From NCBI RefSeq assembly GCF_017591425.1, contig NW_024466409.1, positions 310,001 through 374,000 on the forward strand: DNA of 64,000 nucleotides, read 5' to 3'. Position 1 is the stretch's first letter. The number at the start of each line of letters is the position of its first letter. The notes beneath the pieces are model-generated. The model made no database searches and was not told the origin of the DNA. It saw nothing but the letters and a program-made list of their open reading frames with translations. The translations under genes and the position numbers were made by a program. This stretch comes from Ochotona curzoniae (lineage: Eukaryota > Chordata > Mammalia > Lagomorpha > Ochotonidae). Positions 7,900 through 19,522 of the stretch are shown here, piece after piece.

Positions 7900-8926
7900 G
7901 TAAGGCCAGGACCTCAGGCGGGAGGGGAGAGGAGGGAAGGCAGCAAGAGAGCAGGGAGCTGGTCCCCGAGAATGGGGAGCTGGCCCGCTGCGACAGCCGT
8001 GAGTGGACTCCCGTGGCCGGACAAGTGTTACCGGGGTAAACCTAGTGCTTTGGGGGCAGGCAGGACAGGTACAATCGGCCCGACTGAGGTGTTGTGCTTT
8101 CCTCCACTGAGCCCTGTTTCCACTCAGTATTTTTGCCTCCACCCTGGCTGTGACTATGCGCACGGCTCCAGTCCGCCCCTAGGCGCCCCTGGAACAGCTC
8201 TGGCACCTAGAACTACTGGCTGAGTCGGGCGGGGGTGGGGCGAAGGACAGGAAGGGAAGAGAGAGAGTTGGGGAGGGGTGTTGCTTCGGGGACTGGCACT
8301 CAGGTCCAGCGGGCCTGACCCGGTGTCCCGGGCCCATTTGCAGATGGACTACAGCGGCCCCCAGAGCGGTGCACGGCGGCGGAACTGCTACGAAGGTGCC
8401 TACTACAGCGAAGCGCCCAGTGGTGCGTACTCCGCGCTTCCTTCCGCATCCTTCCCGCTCCTTCTAGAATTTTCTCTTCCCACGTAGCCTTGCGGTGGCA
8501 CCCGCTCCCCCTCCTAACCCCATGGCGTCCCACCCTCTTGCGGGACCCAGTCTCAGATTCTGCAAGTACTCGGTTTCACGTCTGCTTCCTAGCATGGGGC
8601 TCTGGGGGGTGGAAAACTCTGCCTTGGCGGCTCAAACCCCCCTAACCCACCCATGCACCTCCCCTCTCCGTGCAGAAACCAGGCCCGGAAAGAGCGCCGC
8701 CGTGTCCAGCCTTGACTGCCTGTCCAGCATCGTGGAGCGCATTTCCACCGAGAGTCCCACCGCGCCTGCGCTCCTACTGACCGACGCGCCGCCAGAGTCG
8801 CCTCCTTGCCAGCCAGCGGCAGCCGCCCCAACCGAGGCCGAGGGTGGAGCCCCCAGCCCGGCCCTGGACGCAGCCCCGCAGGGCTCTGCAGGCGCAGACC
8901 CCAACCCGATCTATCAGGTGCTCTGA
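7273..8926 (+). CDS. MYOD1: MYOD1, myoblast determination protein 1 (bHLH transcription factor)
   Basis: Join of 7273-7899, 8344-8422 and 8676-8926 gives 957 nt and a 318-residue protein, the mouse length (human 320). MyoD is the nuclear master regulator of skeletal-muscle determination. It pairs with E proteins and binds E-boxes. Residues 1-60 are the acidic activation region. Residues 86-101 are the His/Cys-rich region with 'CLLWACKAC'. Residues 109-160 are the basic helix-loop-helix, including the myogenic-code residues Ala114, Thr115 and Lys124. Near the C-terminus is the helix III motif '[13 protein letters not shown]', and the protein ends 'NPIYQVL'. The ATG has G at -3 and +4. I see no frame damage; the last 60 residues vary most from human, as usual. 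Confidence 0.98.
7900..8343 (+). other. MYOD1: MYOD1 intron 1
   Basis: 444 bp from donor gtaagg to acceptor 'catttgcag' at 8343. No repeat is visible. Confidence 0.95.
8344..8422 (+). CDS. MYOD1: MYOD1 coding exon 2
   Basis: 79 bp beginning 'atggactacagc' (residues MDYSGP) and ending one base into a codon before donor 'gtgcgt' at 8423. The last base joins 'aa' of exon 3 to make Glu. Confidence 0.96.
8423..8675 (+). other. MYOD1: MYOD1 intron 2
   Basis: 253 bp from donor gtgcgt to the pyrimidine-rich acceptor 'ctccgtgcag' at 8675. Confidence 0.95.
8676..8926 (+). CDS. MYOD1: MYOD1 coding exon 3
   Basis: Codes the C-terminal 82 residues with the helix III motif and the conserved end 'IYQVL', then TGA at 8924-8926. 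Confidence 0.97.
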
Positions 8927-9575
8927 AAGGGGCGGGCGGCCGCATGAGAGGGTGCCGCTCCCCCCAGCCGTTCCCAAAAGATTGAGCTTCATTATCCCAG
9001 TCCAGCCGCGCTTCAAAAGCGACCCTCCCTCGCCCTCCATCCCACACCGGGTGGGCGAGGTGGGAGAACACAGGGGCGTTGCGGCTCCCCCACCCGCCCC
9101 CAGGGCAAACCCACGGTCCGTGTTTTCCCCGCCGCACCTGCCAAGGGCCGCTGGGTGATAGCTGAGAGCCGGAACCAATCCTTGAGCAACCTGGTGCGTC
9201 TTCTTCCTCTCCGACTCGCCCTTGGAGGGGGTTGGACTAGAGGTGAGATGGAGATCCCGGCGGATCTAAGCTGGCCCCGCCCTCGCGACGCCCTCTCCAA
9301 CTCCATCAATCACACCTGTGGGGCGCGCGCCAGTCCCGAAGGTAACAGGTGTAACAGCCACTCACTCCACTCCCCCCTCCACTTCGCCCCCTCCCCCGGT
9401 TCAGGACCACTTTTTATAATATTTTGTAATCTATTCCTGTAAATAAGAGTTGCTTTGCCCCAGAGCAAGAGCCCCGAGGGCTGTATTTATCTCTGAGGTG
9501 TGCTACCGTCGGGCAGGCGAGCGAGCCGCGGGCGCTCGCTCAGACGTTGCAAATAAAGACGCTAATTTATGCCGC
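8927..9575 (+). other. MYOD1: MYOD1 3' UTR
   Basis: Runs from the stop codon to the poly(A) site. The AT-rich part from 9410 ('tttttataatattttgtaat', 'gtatttatctctg') looks like the MYOD1 3' end of other mammals as I remember it. Confidence 0.85.
9552..9557 (+). terminator. MYOD1: MYOD1 poly(A) signal AATAAA
   Basis: 'gttgcaaataaagacgctaa' has the canonical hexamer 626 bases after the stop codon, followed by a GT-rich stretch. Cleavage is expected near 9575. Confidence 0.9.
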
Positions 9576-9579
9576 GGTG

Positions 9580-12110
9580 ACTCTGGCTTTCCTTGGGCTT
9601 GGCGGGGTTTGGCGGGATCGGGGGCGAGCGGCGCAATCCGGAGAGAACCCCACGAATGCGGCCAGCTGTCTTGCAGCGACCCCTGCAGGCGACAAGGAAG
9701 CCCTTGGCGGCGGCAAGGGAGCAGAGATGGCTGCGGTACGCAGCAGAGAGTTTCTGAGCTGGAGTCGGGAGTTCTGGAAACACGCACATCATATCGCCAG
9801 CGTTAGGCTAAAGAATCCATGCCGCTCCCCACCCAAAAGCCCAGAGGTGCAGATGAGTGGATCTTCCCCTCAGATCCTGAAGGCCCAGGCTTGTTCTATA
9901 CAAACGCCCCCGGGTGATTTCAAAGTTCGTGCAAGGTTGAGAATGATGCCCTAGCACCACATGGGATGACCCCATGTGTGTCCCTAACAGTCACGGAGGG
10001 CAGTGTCCTCAGGTGCCACCTGGAGTCTGAATACAGTGTTGGATGGAGCGCTCGGGGAGACACTAAATGGAGGTAGGGGAGCATTGTATGCCTTAGGGTT
10101 CTCCCAGGCACATTAGCCAGGTGGGGCGCAGACACCTCTGCCAAGCCAGGAACCCTGCACTTTCAGCGGCCTGGCAATCGGGTCTCCTAAGAAGACAGGG
10201 ACCCAGAACCTCCAAGGAGGGGACCGTGAGAATCAGCATCATCACAGGTGCCACAGGTGGTCTCATCAGGCTGTAATTCCCTGAAAAGACGAAGAGCCAT
10301 TTTTTCACCAGACAGGTGGGGGGACAGGGAGGTGAGAGAGGCTTCTTGGTGGAGGTGCCATTGGAGTGCCATCTTGAGGCACTCACAATGCCCACAGAAC
10401 CACCTGGTCCCCTCTGGCTCCCAAATCCACTAAGAGAACAACCAGGGCAAAGCTTTTCCCCACCCACCTGTTGTCTTTCTAGCCCCACCCCACATATAGG
10501 AGGGGCGAATACTTGAAGAACAGTGTTGTCAGTGGCATTGAAAGAGAAGTCTATATTGGAGTTGCAAGTGTTTTGGAACCACGCGAAGCCTTTTAGTACC
10601 ATGCATTTTGCATGAGTCACTGGGACTTCAGCATCTGCTGCCCCTCACCCCATGGATCTGCTTTCTGAAAACCCTGTGTGCCCACTCTCCAGTGAGATCA
10701 GGGCTAGGAGCGAAGACAAGCCATAGTGCAATGCCAGTAGATACAGTCTCAGTGCCTGACTGGGGCCACGCCTTTCATCCTGAGCACAGCCTCTGCTCTC
10801 CCTAGCACAGGGTACCCCCCCTTCCCTACCAGGGACCCAGAGCCCTTCTGTCACCAAAGATCCTCTGCTTGTTGGCTGGCCAGCTCCCTAGATGCCCCTG
10901 GGGGTGCTTCACACTCCTTTGGGTGCCCCCTGGGACTCATCATGCATTTATCCATTCATCGGATGCCAGGCCCCAAGCTCTCTGCAAACAGTTAACAAGG
11001 TGCAGTTCCTGCCAGTGAGCTGCACCCCTGACATTGGGGAAAAGCAACTGGTCACATCACATGGAGCACAGTACTGGAGTTTGGAGCTTGTGGAAAAGGA
11101 AGGTTCCCTACCCAACATGGAGCCGTGTAGTCAAGCAGATAAACTACTAGTAAGAGTCTCCAGGGCATTGGTAGGAGGCAGAGGCTTAAAGGACAGTGCT
11201 CTGAGCTAAGGAGATAGCCTATATAAAGACCCGTGAGTGTGAGACAGAAACTGTGCCTTCACGCATGGAAAATGCTCATAAGAAAAAGACCCGAGGAAAC
11301 AAAACCAAAAGGTGAGGGCAGGCATTGCAACCAAGGTGGAAACTTCTGTGGACTTTACAGGGAGGGCAATTGGGAGCCACAGAGGAATCTAAGCCAGATG
11401 TGGGAGGAAAGGGATACAAATAAACCTGTATTATAGGAAGGTCATTTGGGTTGGTAGGATGAATAGAAAGGAACAAAACGAGACAAAAAGACCCTCCAGA
11501 AAGTCCCTGGGGTTGCTGAGATGTGACATATCCTGAGCTGGAGTACAACTAGCGACAGAAAAGAGGCACAGGATTGGGGACCATGGTTGAGGCATCAGTA
11601 GAAAAGTGAGAGCACAGTGTGTACCTGACACAACTCAAAGCCAGTGGTGGAGACAGCTGGGAGGCACCCTAGTGGGTGAGCATCACTCTTAGGAGAAACA
11701 GAGGGTGTCACGAGATTGCAGGAGTGCATAGGAAGGGAATCTGGTGGAGAAAGTAGGAGGGAGTGCTTCTGCATACAAAGCAGTCATATACACGAAGAGG
11801 GCCTGGGATCCTCAGAGTGCAGTTAGCAAGCAGTGCCTGTTCTCCCTGGGAGACTGCGTTGCACCTGGGATCCAGGCCAGACACGCACAGAGCAGACTGG
11901 GCCACTGCTCCCACTGGCCTCAGGCAGGTGCACTCCTGCAGAGAACAGTCTGTGTGGCTGCTCACAGTGCCTTGAATGCAAAGATGAAAGCAGGAGCCAT
12001 GATGACCGTGGGCTCTGCTTGGCTGGTGAGTTGGTGACCATGCAAGTGCTCATGCAAGAATCTAAGAGCCAGGAGCCCCACAGGGCACCACCAGCTGCCA
12101 ATACTCCATG
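9580..12110 (+). other. Intergenic, MYOD1 to KCNC1, part 1
   Basis: No gene or young repeat found. The stretch 11040-11640 has wording ('agggagggcaattgggagcc', 'aatctaagccagatgtggg') that may come from an old interspersed repeat, but I cannot name a family. Confidence 0.5.
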
Positions 12111-12159
12111 AAAACAACTAAGACTAAGGTTCAGCTCCTCTCCCCCGCCACAACTCCCT

Positions 12160-12640
12160 CTACAGGCACAAGAGACATTTGTGTTTAGTGGAATATGTCT
12201 TAAGTAAATGCAATTTAAAACAGAAGCAATAATGATGAGTGATTATATAAATTAAAATAACTCTGACATTGTGAAGCCAACTCTAACCCAAATTATATTT
12301 AGATTTTACCAAGAAGTAGTTTATTAAAAGAGATAACTTTCTGCCATAATTATGTAGACCATAGAACTGTTTGATAATCCAATCAAAGAAGAAAAGTGAA
12401 TTAAGTGAGCACCTTGCAATACACAAGATGCTGGCATTAACAAAAGATAGCTGAAACTTATCATATGCCACCATAATAAAACCTAAACAATGTCCACACA
12501 GTGATTAATGCAAATGGGTGATTTAGTGGTATTTAAAATGTACCACTCCATAAGACAATTGGAAATGCTTTGAATGCTTACATTCCACAGACGAAACACA
12601 CTTGACTGAAGTCTTCCCAAAGTTCACCAAAACTCTGAGA
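12160..12640 (+). other. AT-rich island in intergenic DNA
   Basis: A sharp drop in GC content with several homeodomain-type TAAT/ATTA words ('cataattatg', 'aattaaaataac') and no recognisable repeat. Candidate conserved non-coding element, or simply an old L1 relic. Confidence 0.35.
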
Positions 12641-13325
12641 AAGGTACATGGTGCTTTCCATAGAGTCGTGAAAGAAGTCTCCCCAGATCATAAGTAGTAC
12701 AAAACCAATCCTTTCACAAGACCAAGACCACTGTCACTTGAAGAGGCAAGGGCAGAATACACAGCCTGCTGCAGGTGGAAAAGGGGCGGCAAGACTGGAA
12801 ACAGCAATGAAAGGGAGCAAGCAGAGGGATGCAGTGGCATGAGATGAAGGGGAAGGTAAAGATGATGATCAGAACGTGACAAGTGAGCATCTAAACCAGC
12901 TGCTCCCAAGTCCCCACTGCTGAGAGGCCACGTGCTGTGTGTTTGTGTACTGTCCCAGGTCATCTGCATGTAGGCAACAAGTTTCATTTCTTCAGACACC
13001 ACTGAATGGTGGGTTTTCAGGAAGTCCTTTCCCTAGTAACTGGGGAAATGAGTCTCAGAATATGTCCCTGACTGCATGAGTCCATGGAAGCCAGGGTGGT
13101 CATGGTCTTGACCAGCTCCAAGAGCTTGGGGATGAGATTTCACCTGTCTAACCTCAGCTCACTCTTTCTGTAACACCATAGTGATTTTTAAAGCCCTGAC
13201 CCTCAAACCATTTCAGCCAAAGGAAAAAAATGAAGTGGATCTTTCATGGATAAGAAAACAGGAACCATGACAAACTGAGGATTATTTTAGCACAGGCAAA
13301 TTACTAATAGCCTCCTGGTGAACTT

Positions 13326-13618
13326 CTCTTGGCGGTGTAATGGATTGAGTCCATATGAGTGTCAGTTGGAAACTTGGCTGCTACAGGTCCGATCCAGCTC
13401 GCTGTTACTGTGCCTGAAAAAGCAGAAGAGGCCCAAATGCCCGGGCCCTTGCACACGTGGGGAGCTGGGAAGAAGCTCTAGGCTCCTGGCTTCAGCCTGG
13501 TCCAACCTTGGCTTTTGCAGCCATTTGGGGAGTTTATTAGCAGATGGAAGGACATCTTTCTCTGTGTCTCTCCTCCTCTCCCTATAACTCTGCCTTTCAA
13601 ATAAATAAAAAATAGATT
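13326..13618 (+). mobile_element. CSINE, old copy
   Basis: Diverged C repeat: 'ggcggtgtaatggattgag' at the start, 'gatccagctcgctg', 'agctctaggctcctggcttc', and the tail 'ctctgcctttcaaataaata'. Confidence 0.85.
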
Positions 13619-13621
13619 TTC

Positions 13622-13662
13622 CCAAATGCCTCTCTCTCTCTCTCTCTTCCTCTCTCTCCTTG
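13622..13662 (+). repeat. (TC)n-rich tract after SINE
   Basis: A pyrimidine run of mostly 'ctctctct' follows the SINE tail. Confidence 0.8.
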
Positions 13663-13914
13663 CTATTTTTCTTTATTGTTGAGTGGTGAGAGCTCTTCGT
13701 ACATTCTACATACTGGTCCCTTATTAAACACATGATTTAAACCATTTCTCCCCAGTTTTTTCATTTTATTGATAGTTTTATTTTTCTGATATCAAATTGA
13801 CCTACCTTTTTCCTCTTTTCCTTTGTGTTTTTGGTATCATATCTAAGAACCCATATCTAATCCAAATTCTTCCAAGAATCTTGCAGATTTAGCTCGTGTA
13901 TTTAAGAATTGGAT

Positions 13915-14252
13915 TGGGGTTGGTGTTGTGGCCTAGTTGGCGGGTAAAGCCACCACCTGTAATGTTGGTATCCTATGTGGGCATGGGTTCCTGTTCCATT
14001 TGCACCACTTCTTATCCAGCTCCCTGATAACAGCCAAGAAACGACCGTGGAAGAAGGCCCAAGCACCACGCACATGAGAAGCCTAGAAGACGTTCCTAGC
14101 TCCTGGCTTCAGCCCCAGCCATTGCCACCATCTAGAGAAGCAACATGCAAATGAATAATCTACCCACTGCCCCCCAATCTCTCTGTCTCTCCCTCTCTCT
14201 TTTGTAACTCTTTCAAATAAATAATAAAATAATATCTTTTTAAGAAATAAAA
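13915..14252 (+). mobile_element. CSINE, old copy
   Basis: Starts 'ggggttggtgttgtggccta', carries 'tatcctatgtgggcatgggtt', 'cttatccagctccctg' and 'agctcctggcttcagcc', and ends in 'ctctttcaaataaataata'. Confidence 0.85.
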
Positions 14253-14986
14253 TAACTTGATCTATGTTTGAGTTCTTTAGATGGTGTGAGGAAAGGGTAT
14301 AGCATCATTCATGTGAGTTTTCAGTTGTTCTAACATTATCTTACTTTTCCTGTTAGATTATCTCGGCACTCTTGTCAAACACCAGCTGTCCCTAACTTCT
14401 CGGCCTTCTTTCTGGACTCTCAGTTCTCTCCCCATGATCTGTCCTCACGCCAGCAGCACCCAGTCCTGTGAACAGCAGCTTTGTCATCAGTTTTACAATT
14501 TGGAAGTGTGACTCCTGTTCTTCTGGAGCCTTGTTCAGGCTCCTCTGAGCCCTGCCGTTTCATCAGCACCTTGCCGCATAGCGCTGACCCAGGCATATTC
14601 TCAGGTAGCATAAACATGGCTTCGTACATCCTGGGAGCTGTAAATTCGCGTGAAAATTGAAAGTAGATTCTGTCTGGAGCACAGGGAAAAAATGCTTCTG
14701 TGAGGAGGAGATCGCTATCTTTCATTTTCAGTCATCTTTGATGCAGTTTATACAAAATAAAAGTTTTGCCAACTGCAAATTATTCTGTAATTGCAAAAGG
14801 AACTATAACTGTTTTGGTTGGCGTTCTGAATGCTTCCAAGTAAATGTAACTGACTTAAAAAGGATTAGATAGGCAATTGCTAAAACTATGAAGAATTTTT
14901 TTTTTTGGTTTGAAGTATCTGCTTACTTTTTAAAAATTTACATTTGGTTCTGTTTTCTTCTTATATTAAAACATTTTGAAGATTGC

Positions 14987-15105
14987 TCAGGTTTATTTAT
15001 TTGAAAGGCAGAGTTTCTGAGAAGGATTTGCCATTTGCTGGCTCAGGACCCAGATGATTACAATGATCAGAGCTGAGCCAATCAGAAGCCAGGAGCTTGA
15101 AACTT
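14987..15105 (-). mobile_element. CSINE fragment, reverse orientation
   Basis: The reverse tail 'tttatttatttgaaaggcag' is followed by a short 3' body with 'gccatttgctggctc' and 'agaagccaggagct'. The 5' half of the element is absent. Confidence 0.75.
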
Positions 15106-15676
15106 TCTGGGAGGTAGGGCCTGGGGTTGCCAGCAGAGAACTGCCTAGAGCTGCAGGAGTCCTCCTGCATCACCGTCCTCCCTACACACGTGTAACCCAG
15201 ATCACAGCCACCCACCTCCACCACTGCTGTCACCACCTCTCACCTCCTCACCTCACCCCACAGCATGCTGAGAGCTGGAGGCCCTGCCTTCCCCAAGACC
15301 AAGTCCAGGGAGGGCTGCAGCTCTGCCTGACAGCCCAAGACTGGGGAATGGAAGGGTCCATGGGGAGAGATGGGATGAGAGCTGGTTACTGGCACATGGT
15401 CGGTGGAGGGAAGGGCAAGAGGAAAGGAGAGGAGGTGAGGCAATCTCCCACTGCAGCCAGACAAGCTATTACCCCCTTGCCACAGATGAGGACTTTGAAG
15501 CTCTAGAGATGGAATGTGAGAGCCAGGAAGCAGCAAACATGCTGTGCAGGCCCAAAGCTTTCTAAAACTCAACGGTCCTCTCAACCAGAGGAAATTTTAA
15601 CCCTCCCCCTGCTCAGGGGAAATGGAACAGCGTCTTTAGAGCTTTCCAAGGATCACCACTTGGGAAGCAGCTTCTA

Positions 15677-15690
15677 CTGACACCTAGTGG
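15677..15690 (-). promoter_or_regulatory. Candidate CTCF site
   Basis: Minus strand 'CCACTAGGTGTCAG' matches 13 of 14 positions of the CTCF core as I recall it (CCASYAGRKGGCRS). It lies between MYOD1 and KCNC1. Confidence 0.35.
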
Positions 15691-15738
15691 ATAAAGACTT
15701 GCTAAACAACACACCATGCTGAGCTTGGCACGTTTGTG

Positions 15739-15741
<3 letters not shown>

Positions 15742-15786
<45 letters not shown>
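15742..15786 (+). repeat. (AC)n microsatellite
   Basis: 45 bases of uninterrupted AC dinucleotide. Confidence 0.98.
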
Positions 15787-15788
<2 letters not shown>

Positions 15789-15835
15789 TTAACTACCCAA
15801 AGCGTCACAATGCAGAGGGTGAAAAATCCTGGCTT

Positions 15836-16167
15836 AGGGGCTAGCGCCATGGTGTAGTAAGCTAAGCCTCCATCTGTGGTGCCAGTATCCCATATGGGCA
15901 CTAACTTAAGTCCTGGCTGCTCCATTTCTGATCCAGCTTCCTGCTAATGCACCTGGGAAAGCAGCAGAGGATGACCCAAGTGCTTGAGTTTCTGCACACA
16001 CACAAGAGACACGCAAGAAGCTCCTGGATTCTGGCTTTGGATCCACTCAGCTCCCGCCATTGTGGCTATTTGGGGCCACATTCCAACAGATGGAAGACTG
16101 TTTGTCTCTCCTTCCTTCTGTAAATCTGTCTTTCCAATAAAAACAAACACACAAACAAAAAAAAAAA
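15836..16167 (+). mobile_element. CSINE
   Basis: Nearly full C repeat: 'ggggctagcgccatggtgta', 'cagtatcccatatgggca', 'ctggctgctccatttctgat', 'gatggaagactgtttgtctc', and the tail 'tctttccaataaaaacaaac'. A short 'aatcctgg' occurs on both sides (15825 and 16181) and could be a worn target-site duplication. Confidence 0.9.
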
Positions 16168-16169
16168 CC

Positions 16170-19100
16170 TTTATGAAAACAATCCTGGTCCAGACATTTG
16201 CCCAGAGCAGTCATCACCTCAGCCCCTTGCTAGACTTCCCACGGTCTAAGAGTGGCCAAGGTTTGCGTGAAGGAGCAGCTGCCCCCTAGCTTCCTACTCC
16301 AGCCCCATCCCAAGTTAGAGTCTGAGGTCCCTGCTCAATCTCCCAATCCCATGACCAAGGATGCCCAGCTCACTCTGAGGCGCTTGAGACAGTCTCCCTG
16401 CCCATTGAAAGGTGGACACCTAGTCTGAAGAGTGACTGTCTGCAGGCAGGTCACTTCAGGCTGCTCCACCAAGCCTGGTGTCCAGCTCAGCACTGGACTC
16501 CCTGATGGTAGCTTTCAGGTATGGCCACAAGATGGCACCCCAACCCATCAGGAATGCTGAGGCTCTCCGCCTGGGAGAGCCAGGAAGATATGCCAAGCTG
16601 GACAAAGACCTGGGGACTGGACTTGGACCAGGCCCAGGATTTAGCCGACCCAGGTCTAAGACCTGTCTGTGTGGAATGTGAGGATAGAGGGCAAACATGG
16701 CCTCAGAACTCCCCTCGACATTTTCTGCCAACCCCAGCTCCTTGTCTAGCCCCTTGGATACACATGGGAGCCCCATGCCTCTTCTCCTCTAGCCTGCACA
16801 CAGCTGCAATGCTGAGGACGTTGGAACGATCGCCATTCCCACCCCACACTAAAGAAACCACAGAGAAGTCATGTGCTTTGTCCAAGGTCACAACTGGCCA
16901 GGGTGGGACTAGGATTTGAACCCAGGAGGTCTGATGCTCTAGGCTATGGCATACTACCCCAGCAGTAATTCACTGCTTCCTCCCACTGCCCTCCATAGCT
17001 CCCAAAGGTTCCAGCTTGGGACCATGCACCAATGCTGCAGGAGTCGCTGGGAATGGTAAGGCCAGAAAGGGCAAGGCTCCAAAGTGGGAGAGGAGTGAGG
17101 CTTTTGGTTGAGCTGAGGGTCTGCAGATAGTCTTTGTGGATGACAGGCTAACCTCCCAGTCCTCGTCCCTGTTCCCATGCCTCTGCCTTTTGTTTTTTTC
17201 TTCTATGTTGCCCTCTTGGTTTTTCTGGGATTTCTGCAAATGCCAGCCTTCAGTGTGAAGAGGAAGTGAGAAGGACTTTCATATATGCTGCTTGGGATAT
17301 GGTGAGGGCAGGGAGTTATTTCTTGGGGCCTGGGATGGGGCGGGTGTCATTAGGGCACTAAGGGAGAAGAATCCTGAGGTGAAATGCATGGGGCATCCCC
17401 GGGCAGCTGGCATCTCCAGCAGGGAGGCTCTGCATCCAAGTCTTCTTTGCACATGTCTAGGGGAACCTCAAAATATGATGCCTGTCTTTCCACAGTCCTC
17501 CCTCCATCCATTTCTGCTTTACACCTGTCTTTCAAATACATCTTGCAGGGCCAGGCCTGGCCAGAACCCCTAAGCTTCCACTTTTCTCCTGCCTTGGAGC
17601 CTTTTGTCGCTCCCCGGTAGAACTCCACATGGGGTCCTGGCTGGGGTAAGGCTCTGTGCTGCCTTCCTCAGAAATACTGGGTAATCCCCACCCCCGGCAC
17701 TGGGATTCTCAGATCCTGGTCCTTCTCCTGGCCTTTCCCAAATCCTCAAGACCTCAAGGAGAAGCTACTGCTTGGGACATGGGACAGGCAGGTACACAGG
17801 GAGCCCTGAAAGAGCTGTCAGTCACTTTAGGACAAGAAGAGGAATGGTGGAGAAGTTCTGGGAACCAGCCCCTGGTACCTGGCAGTTTTGAAGAAGAGGG
17901 GGAAGAGGTGGGGTCTTTGTGCCCCTAAGACTGGCATTACAGGTTCCAGGGTCAGGTGACCAGGACAGAGTGGCTACACATCAGGCTGGAAGGAAGGGAA
18001 GCCTTGGAGAGGCTTCTCTCTGGCCTCCCACCGAGGCGCGCATGTTTGTGTGTGTCCATCTCTCTGAGCTTGCTCCATTGCTCCATAGGGAGTCTCTGAT
18101 GCATCATTCCCTGGGTTTGATTGAGTCCAGCTGACCTGAGAGCCTGCACCTGCGGCTCTGCCTATGGGTAAGGCCAGGTTGTCCCAGGCCTGGCCTCTTC
18201 CCAGGAAGGGACCGGGATTCACAAAGGCATGGGGAGAGAGACACTTAAAGATGCTTTCAACCCCACGTTGCTCTGAGATTGAGCAAGGAGCAGCTCTGCT
18301 CTAGGAAGATCGTGTCAGCCACGATTGGGAGTGAGGAAGCATCTTCCTGGCCCCAGACTCCCGTCCTCTCTTTGTCTCTGTTGAGCACTGCCCCTATTTC
18401 TAATGTAACTGTCCCTTCTCTCCCTGTTCTCCTTTCACCCCTCCTTCCTTGCCCTGCCCTTTGCCCTCCTCCACCCCTCCACTACACATAGATTCCTCTG
18501 TGGTTAGATCAAGATTTTCCTAGCCAGAGAAGGACAGAAACGTCCATGGGCATTGCTTTTGCTCCAGACCCACAACAGTATCTGCAGTCAATGTCAAGGG
18601 CCGACAGTCTGCGCAGTCAGCAAGAGCCAACAGGTTTACACAGGAGCTTCAGGTCTCTTTAATTAAATCGCCCTTTGCCCAGGCAGCTTGAGTTCGATTG
18701 GGTTGGGCTGGGATCGATACGCTGCCGCTTTCCCAGCCCAGCTGTCCCAGGAGTTGAACCTGTCCTCCTGTGTCCTGCCCTGATCCACCTGCCACTTCCC
18801 CCCCAAAGTCTGAGAGCCAGAGGAGGGCAGAAGCAGCATCTGATTGATCTGTTAGTGACTTATGCCTGGGACCAGTGGAGGAGTGATGGATGGACCAGTG
18901 AGAAGCGGAGGAGTGATGGCTGCGCTAAGTCAGCAGAGGCACTGGTAGCAAGCACCTGCCAGCCAGGAAGGTCAGGAGGTCCAAACTGCTACTCTCACCT
19001 CCAGGACAACTAGAAAGCTGCAGAAGTCACTGCAGGCAGCAGCTCCCACTCAGCCCCCACATAAGACACAGGGGTTACCCCAAGAGCAACTAAAGTCCTG

Positions 19101-19460
19101 TAGGGAGGAAGACTGTGGACAGTTAATGGAGCTTAGAATAGCACCCCTCCACACCTGGAACCCCTGAGGGCACCAAGGGGCTGTGCCTAGTGTCCGGCCA
19201 GGGCTCCCAGGAGCATGGGTCAGTACAGTTTCTAAGGGTCCAAGGTGTTTGGGCTTTGGTTTGGGAGTTGTTTCACATCACTTTATACATTATATCAACT
19301 TATGCATTATAATGTGCAAAGTGCCCCATGGCAATTGAAATTTGTATGTTGCTTTCTGGGAAAGTGTTTATTTTAGAATTAACCCAATGTGCAAGTAGTG
19401 GGTGGTGTCAAGGGGTTACAGCGGTCCAGGATGGAGTGTTAGTGAGGGGCTTAGGGAACA
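16170..19460 (+). other. Intergenic, MYOD1 to KCNC1, part 2
   Basis: GC-moderate unique DNA. I found no gene, only one MIR-like relic at 16820-16965. The scattered open frames on both strands show no domains. Confidence 0.55.
16820..16965 (-). repeat. MIR-like old SINE relic
   Basis: Words such as 'tccaaggtcacaactggcc', 'ggatttgaacccaggaggtc' and 'gatgctctaggc' match the reverse of the mammalian MIR core. Confidence 0.6.
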
Positions 19461-19462
19461 AG

Positions 19463-19463
<1 letters not shown>

Positions 19464-19519
<56 letters not shown>
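19464..19519 (+). repeat. (TG)28 microsatellite upstream of KCNC1
   Basis: 56 bases of uninterrupted TG, about 1.7 kb before the KCNC1 start codon, at the left edge of its CpG island. Confidence 0.98.

Positions 19520-19522
<3 letters not shown>

Larger units (their letters stand above)
6800..9700 (+). other. CpG island over MYOD1
   Basis: GC-rich, CpG-dense sequence covers the promoter, all exons and the start of the 3' UTR, in contrast to the AT-richer flanks. This is usual for developmental transcription-factor genes. Limits are judged by eye. Confidence 0.75.

Noticed and set aside
7159..8163. 334-codon minus-strand frame over MYOD1
   Set aside because: A shadow of the GC-rich MYOD1 coding sequence; it crosses the intron and has no domain.
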